Shown: one piece after another, positions 55,557-64,000 of the stretch | How the letters are laid out: the number at the start of each line of letters is the position of its first letter | How positions within the stretch are numbered: the stretch's first letter is position 1 | Source: Microbacterium lemovicicum | GTDB lineage: Bacteria; Actinomycetota; Actinomycetes; Actinomycetales; Microbacteriaceae | Length of the DNA stretch: 64,000 nt | Direction of reading: 5' to 3' | Assembly: GCF_003991875.1 (NCBI RefSeq) | Contig: NZ_CP031423.1 | Location: 1,488,001 to 1,552,000, forward strand | Made by a program: the position numbers and the translations under genes | The notes under the pieces: generated by a model | Databases searched by the model: none | The model's input: the letters and a program-made list of their open reading frames with translations, nothing else | Told to the model about the DNA's origin: nothing

Positions 55557-56591
55557 GTGTCACAGCGGTCCCTGCGCGTCCGATATCTGCTGCAGCGGGC
55601 CCGGCGCCTGAGTCTGGGCAACGTCACCGAGTTCGCCCGACAGGTGCAGCGCGTGTCCCGTGCTCCGCTCCCGGTGATCGTCGCCGACATGCTGTGGTGC
55701 TCCGTGCGCTACGAGATGGGCTTCCGCGACTACGCGGTGTGGGACATCCGGCTGCTGAACGCCCGCGAGCGCGCCACGTGGATGACGCACCCCAAGGCGA
55801 TCCGGCTGAACAACACCCTCAACGGTCCGGACTCCGCCGCGCTGCTGGGAGACAAGCCCCGGTTCTACCGCGACTTCTCCGACATGATCGGGCGCGCCTG
55901 GATCGACGCCGCGGATGCGGACGACGACGCGATCGCCCGGTTCCTCGCCGCTCATCCCCGTGTGCTGGTCAAGCCCGCGCGCGGTGAGGGCGGACGCGGC
56001 ATCGACACGTTCGACGCGGCGGACATCGCGGACGAGCCCGCCTGGCGCCGGCAGCTGATCGAAGACGGACGCACCCTGGTGGAGGAGCTCCTCCCGCAGC
56101 ACGAGCGCATGAACGAGCTCTACGCCGGGAGCGTCAACACCCTCCGCATCATCACCTACCTGCGCCCCGACGGCTCGTTCCACGTGATCGCGGCGGTGCT
56201 GCGCATCGGCAACGGCGGGGTCGTGGACAACTTCGCCGGCGGCGGCATGTTCACGATGCTCGACGACGACGGCGTGGCCCGGTGGGGAGCGGTGGACAAG
56301 AACTCGAACGTGTTCGCGCAGCATCCGGTCACCGGCACGACGATCGCCGGCTTCGCGGTCCCCCGGTTCGCCGAGGCCCTCGCGATGGTCGAGGTCGCCG
56401 CGCGCCGCCTGCCCACGGTTCCCTACGTCGGCTGGGACGTCGCCATCACCCCCGACGGTCCGGCGCTCATCGAGGCCAACCACAACTCGAGCGTCTTCCA
56501 GATGAAGCCGAGCGTGTCGGGCGTCCGCACCGGTCTGCTGTCGCGCTACCGCGACGCCATCGGCTCCGGCGTGCTCGACAAGCGCCGCTGA
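55557..56591 (+). CDS. ATP-grasp protein (sugar-transfer-associated family), copy 2
   Basis: A 344-residue ATP-grasp ligase, paralogous to the gene at 54386. ATP site VLVKPARGEGGRGIDTF, hinge TLVEELLPQHERM, then SVNTLRIITYL, and FAGGGMFTMLDDDG. Metal-binding end GWDVAITPDGPALIEANHNSS, with Glu and Asn as in active family members. N-terminal 100 residues are helical and probably bind the acceptor. GTG start. Convergent with murJ, divergent from copy 1. Function unknown; context suggests cell-envelope ligation. Confidence 0.82.
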   Translation: MSQRSLRVRYLLQRARRLSLGNVTEFARQVQRVSRAPLPVIVADMLWCSVRYEMGFRDYAVWDIRLLNARERATWMTHPKAIRLNNTLNGPDSAALLGDKPRFYRDFSDMIGRAWIDAADADDDAIARFLAAHPRVLVKPARGEGGRGIDTFDAADIADEPAWRRQLIEDGRTLVEELLPQHERMNELYAGSVNTLRIITYLRPDGSFHVIAAVLRIGNGGVVDNFAGGGMFTMLDDDGVARWGAVDKNSNVFAQHPVTGTTIAGFAVPRFAEALAMVEVAARRLPTVPYVGWDVAITPDGPALIEANHNSSVFQMKPSVSGVRTGLLSRYRDAIGSGVLDKRR

Positions 56592-56616
56592 CGCGGGGCG
56601 GAGCGCGTCAGGCCGG

Positions 56617-58200
56617 TCAGCGGCCGAAGCGTGCCCGCACCAGGCGCGCCGCGGTGGCGAGCTCGGGCGTGCGGAACGCCGCGAGGATGCCGACGTAGAT
56701 CGCGCCGGCAGTCGCGCAGATGAGTGCGGTGCCCGCCGCCCCGAGGAACAGGCTGCCCAGCATCCATCCTTCGCCGCCCCCTGTCCAGAGGTACACGCCG
56801 TAGCCGGCGGCCCCCGCAGGGATCGCGGCGAGCACGAACCGGCCGATGGCGGCGAGCGGGCGCGCGAGGCCCAGCGGACCGATCTTGCGCCGAAGCAGCC
56901 ACACCGCGATGACGAGTTCCACGATGCCGCACAGGGTCTGCACCGACGCGACCGTGACGGTCAGGTACGGCCGGGGCACCAGCATGGCGACGAGGGTGAG
57001 CGACACCACCATGACGCCGAGGATCAGGGTGAAGAAGAAGGGCGTGCGGGTGTCGCCGTACGCGTAGAAGGTGCGCTGGATGATGAACAGGATCGCCATC
57101 GGCAGCAGCGCGACCAGGAACGCGATGAGCACCGGCGCCGCCAGCAGGGCGGCCTCCGACGTCTGCGTGAAGATGCGCGATGCGGGCGCCGCCGCCGCCG
57201 CGAGCCCGACCGCCGCGATGACCACGAACAGGCCGAGGGTGCGGATCGAGGCGCCGATGTCGGCCAGCACCTCCGGGCGCCTCTCGGCGGCGGCGTGCTC
57301 GCTGATGCGGGTGAAGTAGGGCGTGCCGATCGACAGCACGATGAGCGCGTAGGGCACCATGTAGACGAGCCAGGCGTTGCCCCAGATGGCGGCCGACGCG
57401 TTGTCTCCGGATGCCGCGCTCATCACGTTGGACTGCACGACACCGGCCACCAGGGTGACCATGACCATGCCGAACGTCCAGGTCGCGAGGCCGCCCATGC
57501 TGCCGAAGCCGACGCCGCGCCAGCGGAAGTCGGGACGCAGCGGAATGCCGGAGCGTCGCCAGAAGACGGTCAGCACGACGACCTGCGCGATGATGCCGAG
57601 CGTGGCGGTGCCACCCACCAGGGCGATCGCCTCCGGGGTCCATCCGTCCAGGCCGTCGCGGCTGCCGAAGACGGCGATGAACAGGCCGAAGCCCGCGATC
57701 GAGACGGCGTTGTTCACGACCGGCGCCCACGCGTAGGGCGCGAAGATGCGCCGGGCGTTGAGGCTCTCGCCGATGAGCGCGAACATGCCGTAGAAGAAGA
57801 TCTGTGGGAGGCACCAGTAGGCGAAGGCGGTCGTGAGCGACTGGGCCTGCGGCGTGAGCTGGCCGGCCACGACAGAGACCAGCCAGGGCGCGAGGAGCAT
57901 CGCGAGCGCGGTCGCGGCGAGCAGGATCACCGCGCCGGCCGTCATGAGCTTCGGCAGGAAGATGCGACCGCCGTCGGACTGCGCGCTCACGGCGACCACG
58001 CGCGGCACGATGACGCCCGTGAGCAGACCGGTCGAGATCAGCGTCAGGACGGTGTTGGGCAGCTGATTCGCGTAGTAGAACGAATCACCCGCCGCGAAGG
58101 TGCCGATGGCCGCGACGAGGACGATGGTGCGGACGAGTCCGGTCATGCGCGACACGAGCGTGCCGGCCGCGATCAGGCTGCTCGCCCGCGCCAGGTTCAT
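56617..58200 (-). CDS. murJ: Lipid II flippase MurJ
   Basis: MOP-family transporter moving lipid II, the peptidoglycan precursor, across the membrane. The 527 residues have about 14 helices and the family marks ASSLIAAGTLVSRMTGLVRT, PNTVLTLISTGLL, FAPYAWAPVVNNAVSI and QRTFYAYGDTRTPF. The C-terminal pseudokinase and FhaA-binding part of mycobacterial MurJ is absent, giving the core length. It follows the CofE-like gene by 13 nt on the same strand. Confidence 0.93.
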   Translation of the reverse strand: MNLARASSLIAAGTLVSRMTGLVRTIVLVAAIGTFAAGDSFYYANQLPNTVLTLISTGLLTGVIVPRVVAVSAQSDGGRIFLPKLMTAGAVILLAATALAMLLAPWLVSVVAGQLTPQAQSLTTAFAYWCLPQIFFYGMFALIGESLNARRIFAPYAWAPVVNNAVSIAGFGLFIAVFGSRDGLDGWTPEAIALVGGTATLGIIAQVVVLTVFWRRSGIPLRPDFRWRGVGFGSMGGLATWTFGMVMVTLVAGVVQSNVMSAASGDNASAAIWGNAWLVYMVPYALIVLSIGTPYFTRISEHAAAERRPEVLADIGASIRTLGLFVVIAAVGLAAAAAPASRIFTQTSEAALLAAPVLIAFLVALLPMAILFIIQRTFYAYGDTRTPFFFTLILGVMVVSLTLVAMLVPRPYLTVTVASVQTLCGIVELVIAVWLLRRKIGPLGLARPLAAIGRFVLAAIPAGAAGYGVYLWTGGGEGWMLGSLFLGAAGTALICATAGAIYVGILAAFRTPELATAARLVRARFGR

Positions 58201-58213
58201 CGAGGGACGCCGA

Positions 58214-58908
58214 TCAGGCGGGACGCACCACGCCCAGCGGCGTGGACTCGTGGCCCTGGCCGAGCGGGTTGTCCTTGAGGATGGCGAGCAGGCGCCGCTC
58301 CCCCGCCTTGTCGAGCGTCGAGCCGAGGATGTTGCCGCCCAGGTCGTTGATGTCGACCACGGCGACCTCTGCGACGCCGCCGAGCAGCGTCTTGACGTGC
58401 TGCGCGACCTCGCGCGGACGCTCCGGGCCGAGCACGACCGCCTTGTTGTACGGCGGGATCGTCCCCTTCGTCGGACCGTCGATCGCTCGGGCCTTGTCGC
58501 CCGCGATGCGGTAGAAGTCGCCCTTGCGGCCGAAGGCCTTAGTCACGGCCGACACGGCCGCCGCGAACAGGATGCGGGGCGTCCCGCACTCCCGCAGCGC
58601 CATCTCCATCGTCTCGGGCATGCCGAGGCCGATGCCGTAGGGCGTGCGGGTGACGTATCGGGACAGGAACAGCGCGAGGCGGCGCGGGTGGATGTCCTCG
58701 ACGAGGTACGACCGGCCCTGCGTGATGGCGACGATCTTCTCGGTCACGAAGAGCAGATCCCCGGACTGCACGACCGGCCCGGCGTAGTCGAGCAGGAACG
58801 CGTCCAGGTCGTCGCCCGGAAGGACGACGCGCGTGCGGATCGGGACGCGGGCGACCTTCTCGCCCGCGACCTCCACCGAAAGGGCCTTGCCCTGATTCGC
58901 CTCGCCGC

Positions 58909-58912
<4 letters not shown>
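58214..58912 (-). CDS. Coenzyme F420-0:L-glutamate ligase-like protein (CofE fold)
   Basis: A 232-residue protein of the CofE family: [36 protein letters not shown], and [15 protein letters not shown]. CofE adds glutamate to coenzyme F420, but family members are found in organisms without F420, and no other F420 gene lies here, so the substrate is open. The GTG at 58912 overlaps the sigA stop by 4 nt (GTGA), so it is translated with sigA. murJ follows directly. Confidence 0.82.
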
Positions 58913-60315
<1,403 letters not shown>

Positions 60316-60530
60316 GATTCGCCTTTCACCGGCAGACGGGCGTCAGCGCGTCCCCCGGTCGTCTTCGGACACTAGTAAGACCCTTGTCAAGTCCCGCGGC
60401 GCCGAGATGAGTCGGGTCAACGGTTGACAACGGGTCAGTTCTTCCAGTATCGCACAGGACCGGGGAGCCTCTGCACCCCGATGCGTGCGTCTGGAAGATG
60501 CAACGCCGGCGCTGTGCCCGGCATTCCGCG
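60316..60530 (-). promoter_or_regulatory. sigA upstream region with candidate promoter boxes
   Basis: This 215-nt gap holds no gene. On the minus strand a GGAAG (60441-60445) and GTT (60419-60421) are 19 nt apart, close to the thiol-stress sigma SigR/SigH consensus. TTGACA occurs on each strand (60385-60390 minus; 60424-60429 plus) but without a convincing -10 box. The real start sites cannot be read from sequence alone. Confidence 0.3.
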
Positions 60531-61451
60531 CTAGGGGCGCTTGTCGTCCTCGCCGGTGGGGCGACTGGCGAGGAAGCGCTCCAGCTCGGCCGCGAGCTCG
60601 TCGGCGCTCGGGAGATCACCGGTGTGGATGATCGGGGTCGCGAGGGTGGAACCTGCCATGTAGGAGTCGTAGCGCTCCTCGAGACCCTCGAGCATGCGCT
60701 TGAGCTCGTCGTTGCCTCCGACCTGCTCATCGACCTTGGCGATGTACTCGCGGTTCTCCTCGCGCAGGCCCTCGCCCGCGAAGATGAGCCCGGTCGCCAC
60801 CGTGAGGCTGTCGAGCGCCGCGAGCGTCGCGGCCGGGTACTCCGTGTCGCCGAGGTAGTGCGGCACGAGCAGCACGAAGCCGGCGACGCGGGCACCCGCT
60901 TCAGCGAAGCGGTACTCCAGCAGATGGCCGACGGTCGAGGGCACCTGGGTGTGCGGCTGCCACACGGAGTGCGCCTCGGTGAGCTCGGACCGCGTGCCGC
61001 TGACGGTCGTGCCGATCGGACGGGTGTGCGGCACCGGCATGGGGATGGCGTGCACCCAGGTGACCGAGGAGATCCCCAGTTCGTCGGCGAGGTCGAGTAC
61101 CGTGCGGGCGAACGCCTCCCACGCGAAGTCGGGCTCGTAGCCGGCGAGCAGCACGAACGGCTGACCCATGGCGTCGTGGACGAGCAACAGCTCGAGACGC
61201 GGCGGCCGGAAGTCGGTCAGGTGATCCTGCTCGAACGACACGATCGGGCGGCGCGCGCGATAGTCCAGCAGCACGTCGTTGGAGAAGCTGACCAGCAGCG
61301 ACGGCTCGAGATCATCGCGGAAGTAGTCGACGAGTCCTGAGACCGCTCCCCCGGCATCCGTGAATCCCGTGAGCGAGATCACGAGCGGCAGCCCGGCGGG
61401 CACGGGCGGCGCTGAGACGGCGCGATCGAACAGGGGTGCGGGCCAGGGCAT
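60531..61451 (-). CDS. PAC2 family protein
   Basis: A 306-residue protein with the PAC2 pattern: LVISLTGFTDAGGAVSGLVDYF, the SFSNDVLLDYRARRP segment, VHDAMGQPFVLLAGYEPDFAWE and YPAATLAALDSLT. Eukaryotic PAC2 proteins are proteasome assembly chaperones; actinobacterial ones, including the Mycobacterium protein near sigA (Rv2714), are hexamers of unknown job. The acidic C-terminus is variable. It is upstream of sigA and divergent from the aminopeptidase gene. Confidence 0.9.
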   Translation of the reverse strand: MPWPAPLFDRAVSAPPVPAGLPLVISLTGFTDAGGAVSGLVDYFRDDLEPSLLVSFSNDVLLDYRARRPIVSFEQDHLTDFRPPRLELLLVHDAMGQPFVLLAGYEPDFAWEAFARTVLDLADELGISSVTWVHAIPMPVPHTRPIGTTVSGTRSELTEAHSVWQPHTQVPSTVGHLLEYRFAEAGARVAGFVLLVPHYLGDTEYPAATLAALDSLTVATGLIFAGEGLREENREYIAKVDEQVGGNDELKRMLEGLEERYDSYMAGSTLATPIIHTGDLPSADELAAELERFLASRPTGEDDKRP

Positions 61452-61533
61452 GAGTCCACTCTACGAGCCGGTCCCGACGGCCCGGCGCGGCTCCGTCCCG
61501 CTCAGAGCGAACAGCCTCCGTAGGATGGAGGAC

Positions 61534-63012
61534 ATGTCGTTTCCCGAGCTCTCCCGCTCCACTGCACCTCTCCGGGAGGCGGACGCAGACGCCCTCCTCC
61601 TGGCCCTCCCGCCCGTCGATCGCGACGGCTCCCCCTCCCTCGAGGAGTGGCCGGGGCTGCGTGAGAGCCTTCTCGCGACGGGCTTCACCGGGGCGCCGAA
61701 CGCCTACCAGCGCGTGCACCTCCCCGACGTGACGTCCCGCCCGGTGGCCGTCGTCGGCACGGGTGCGGACCCGGATGCCGCAGCCCTCCGTGAAGCGGGC
61801 GGCACCGGCCTCCGCCTCCTCACCGGCTTCGAGACGGTCGCCGTCGCGGCGCCGTTCGCCGATCCCGCCGATTGGAGCGCGCTGGCCGAAGGTGCGCTGC
61901 TCGGCGGATACCGGTTCGACGGCTACAAGACCGGCGACCCGAAGCGCCGCGCCGCGCGCGTGGTCGTCCACGCCCCCGCCGACGAGTCGCGTGACGCCGT
62001 GGACGCCATCACCGCCGTGGCGAGCGCCGTCGCGTTGACGAAGGACCTCGTCTCGATCCCCGCCGAGTGGCTCGGACCCGCCGACCTCGCCGACAAGGCC
62101 ATCGAGGCCGTCGCGGGCCTGCCCGTCTCCGTCGACGTCTGGGACGAAGAGGCCCTCGCGAAGGAGGGCTTCGGCGGGATCCTCGGCGTCGGCCAGGGCT
62201 CGGATCGCCCCCCGCGCCTCGTGCGCCTGGACTATGCGCCGGCCGGCGCGACCCGTCACGTGGCCCTCGTGGGCAAGGGCATCACCTTCGACACGGGCGG
62301 CCTCTCCCTCAAGCCCGCCGCCAGCATGGTCGGCATGAAGTACGACATGTGCGGAGCCGCCACGGTTCTGTCGGTCGTGCGGGCCGCAGCATCCCTCGCC
62401 CTGCCCGTGCGCGTGACCGCATGGATGTGCATCGCCGACAACATGCCCTCGGGGCGCGCCACGCGTCCGGGCGACGTGCTGCGGATGCTCGACGGCACCA
62501 CGGTCGAGGTGCTCAACACCGACGCCGAGGGTCGGCTCGTGCTGGCCGACGGGCTCGTCGCCGCCAGCCGCGAGCACCCCGACCTGATCGTGGACGTCGC
62601 CACCCTCACCGGCGCGATCACGGTGGCGCTGGGCACCCGCACCGCCGGAGTGATGGGTGAGGACGACGCGGTCGCCCGGTACCTGGATGCCGCGGCCACG
62701 ACCGGCGAGATGGCGTGGCAGCTGCCGCTCCCGGCCCACATGGTCGAGGACCTCGACTCCCCCATCGCCGACCTGCAGAACGCCAAGATCGGCGACCCCG
62801 CCGGCGGCTCGCTCTTCGCCGGACTCTTCCTGCGCCACTTCGTCGGGCGCGTGTCCGACGAGGCCGACGCCCCGCGCATCCCCTGGGTGCACCTGGACAT
62901 CGCCGGTGTCGGCATGAACAAGGGCGGCGCCTACGGCTACGTCGACAAGGGGCCGACGGGCGCCACGGTGCGCTCCCTGATCCGCCTGCTCGGCGAGGAG
63001 GCCGCCCGGTGA
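61534..63012 (+). CDS. pepA: Leucyl aminopeptidase (M17 family)
   Basis: Removes N-terminal residues from peptides in the cytoplasm, using two metal ions. The C-terminal catalytic domain shows the metal Lys in VGKGITFDTGGLSLKP, then YDMCGAATVL and the family signature NTDAEGRLVLADGL. The N-terminal 170 residues form the variable domain. 492 residues is a normal length. I chose the ATG at 61534 (MSFPELSR) with AGGA 8 nt upstream; an ATG at 61525 is also possible. It overlaps lpd by 4 nt. Confidence 0.93.
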   Translation: MSFPELSRSTAPLREADADALLLALPPVDRDGSPSLEEWPGLRESLLATGFTGAPNAYQRVHLPDVTSRPVAVVGTGADPDAAALREAGGTGLRLLTGFETVAVAAPFADPADWSALAEGALLGGYRFDGYKTGDPKRRAARVVVHAPADESRDAVDAITAVASAVALTKDLVSIPAEWLGPADLADKAIEAVAGLPVSVDVWDEEALAKEGFGGILGVGQGSDRPPRLVRLDYAPAGATRHVALVGKGITFDTGGLSLKPAASMVGMKYDMCGAATVLSVVRAAASLALPVRVTAWMCIADNMPSGRATRPGDVLRMLDGTTVEVLNTDAEGRLVLADGLVAASREHPDLIVDVATLTGAITVALGTRTAGVMGEDDAVARYLDAAATTGEMAWQLPLPAHMVEDLDSPIADLQNAKIGDPAGGSLFAGLFLRHFVGRVSDEADAPRIPWVHLDIAGVGMNKGGAYGYVDKGPTGATVRSLIRLLGEEAAR

Positions 63013-64000
63013 CCGATCACCGCTTCGACGTCGTCATCCTCGGCGGAGGGAGCGGCGGGTACGCCGCGGCCCTGCGCGCGGCGGAGCTCGGCAAGTCGGT
63101 CGCCGTCATCGAGAAGGACAAGCTCGGCGGCACGTGCCTGCACCGCGGCTGCATCCCGACCAAGGCCCTCCTGCATGCGGCCGAGGTCGCGGACGCCGCG
63201 CGCGACGCCCCGTCCATCGGCGTGCGCGCGAGTCTCGAGGGCATCGACCCCGAGGGCGTCCGCGCCTACCGCGAGGGCATCGTCGCGAAGAAGTTCAAAG
63301 GGCTCGAGGGCCTGATCAGAGCGCGCGGCATCACCGTGGTGCCCGGTTCGGGCACGCTCGAGGCCGGTCCCGCCGTGCGTGTCGGAGAGGACCTCTACGC
63401 CGGCACGGACGTCATCCTCGCCACCGGCTCGTACAGCCGCTCGCTTCCCGGACTCGAGGTGGGCGGTCGCGTCCTCACGAGCGAGGAGGCGCTGGGCCTG
63501 CCGGAGATCCCGCGGCGCGTGATCATCCTCGGCGGCGGTGTCATCGGCGTGGAGTTCGCCAGCGTGTGGAAGTCCTTCGGCGCCGAGGTCACGATCATCG
63601 AGGCGCTCGATCACCTCGTGCCCGCGGAGGACGTCTCCTCCAGCAAGGCGCTCGAGCGCGCGTTCCGCAAGCGCGGCATCGTGTCATCGCTCGGCGTCCG
63701 CTTCGCCTCGGCGGAGCAGACGGCCGACACGGTGACCGTCACGCTCGAGAACGGCTCCACCTTCGAGGCGGAGTACCTGCTGGTCGCGGTGGGCCGCGGG
63801 CCGGTGACGACCGGTCTCGGCTACGAGGAGGCCGGCGTCACCCTGGAGCGGGGCTTCGTCGTCACCGACGAGCGCTTGCGCACCGGGGTGCCGCACGTGT
63901 GGGCCGTCGGCGACATCGTCCCGGGGCTGCAGCTCGCGCACCGCGGCTTCCAGCAGGGGATCTTCGTCGCGGAGGAGATCGCCGGGCTCGACCCCGTCGT
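63009..64000 (+). CDS. lpdA: Dihydrolipoyl dehydrogenase (cut by window edge)
   Basis: Flavoprotein that reoxidises dihydrolipoamide of pyruvate and 2-oxoglutarate dehydrogenase complexes. The visible 330 residues have the FAD motif LGGGSGGYAAALRA, redox cysteines C43 and C48 in GGTCLHRGCIPTKA, the NAD motif ILGGGVIGVEFAS and FAD-binding VWAVGDI. The His-Glu active-site end lies beyond the window. GTG start inside the pepA stop (GTGA). Confidence 0.93.
   Translation, partial: MTDHRFDVVILGGGSGGYAAALRAAELGKSVAVIEKDKLGGTCLHRGCIPTKALLHAAEVADAARDAPSIGVRASLEGIDPEGVRAYREGIVAKKFKGLEGLIRARGITVVPGSGTLEAGPAVRVGEDLYAGTDVILATGSYSRSLPGLEVGGRVLTSEEALGLPEIPRRVIILGGGVIGVEFASVWKSFGAEVTIIEALDHLVPAEDVSSSKALERAFRKRGIVSSLGVRFASAEQTADTVTVTLENGSTFEAEYLLVAVGRGPVTTGLGYEEAGVTLERGFVVTDERLRTGVPHVWAVGDIVPGLQLAHRGFQQGIFVAEEIAGLDPV

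Overview
The window is a 64-kb piece of a high-GC actinobacterial chromosome, most likely from the Microbacteriaceae and close to Microbacterium. Three things point there. The gene order follows two conserved actinobacterial blocks, relA to thrS and DUF3000/RNase D/dxs/dut/DUF4193/sepH/sigA, which are also recognisable in Mycobacterium. The genome has its own topoisomerase IV pair (parC/parE). Third codon positions are almost all G or C, with many GTG and TTG starts and many 1- to 8-nt gene overlaps. The genus is an inference; no rRNA gene is present.

Layout. (1) 1-20.6 kb: an AbiEi-like gene, then on the minus strand ruvC-ruvA-ruvB-yajC-secD-secF-relA (Holliday-junction processing, Sec export, stringent response), yebC, a frameshifted DUF1697 gene, and a vitamin B6 module (pdxS/pdxT minus; MocR-type regulator and pyridoxal kinase plus). 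After that come an Ap4A-type HIT protein overlapping thrS, then a DNA alkylation repair gene, DUF5996, a PLDc_N membrane protein, YnfA, LtrA and KTSC genes. (2) 20.69-24.98 kb: a 4.3-kb integrative element bounded by a 22-bp direct repeat, inserted at the 3' end of tRNA-Val(GAC). It carries an integrase, a PIN-like DUF4411 / XRE-ImmA metallopeptidase pair, three overlapping small genes (one a helix-turn-helix protein) and a repeat-rich non-coding end. (3) 24.96-25.48 kb: tRNAs Val(GAC), Cys, Gly and Val(CAC). (4) 25.5-37.1 kb: a small membrane protein, a lone PemK/MazF-like gene, the ammonium transporter with a GlnR-like box, zapE, the sulfurtransferase/SufE pair, a hydrolase, DUF3000-RNase D, and a thiolase/multifunctional fatty-acid oxidation pair. 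(5) 37.3-52.6 kb: dxs, acnA with an upstream 24-bp palindrome, DUF3159-DUF3710-dut, DUF3093, DUF4193, sepH, a phosphodiesterase, convergent parC/parE and a DUF7455 zinc protein. (6) 52.7-58.2 kb: two half-degenerate alanine-racemase-like genes, two ATP-grasp genes and murJ. (7) 58.2-64 kb: CofE-like ligase, sigA, PAC2 protein, leucyl aminopeptidase and the start of a lipoamide dehydrogenase gene, cut by the window edge.

Most of the window is housekeeping. The parts that look least ordinary are: the overlapping racemase pair, in which one protein keeps the PLP-lysine barrel and the other keeps the catalytic-tyrosine domain; the neighbouring ATP-grasp pair beside murJ; the very small tRNA-Val element; a 20-bp tandem repeat at the convergent ends of relA and its neighbour; and a genome-wide preference for GGATGCC/GGCATCC that overrides normal codon choice.
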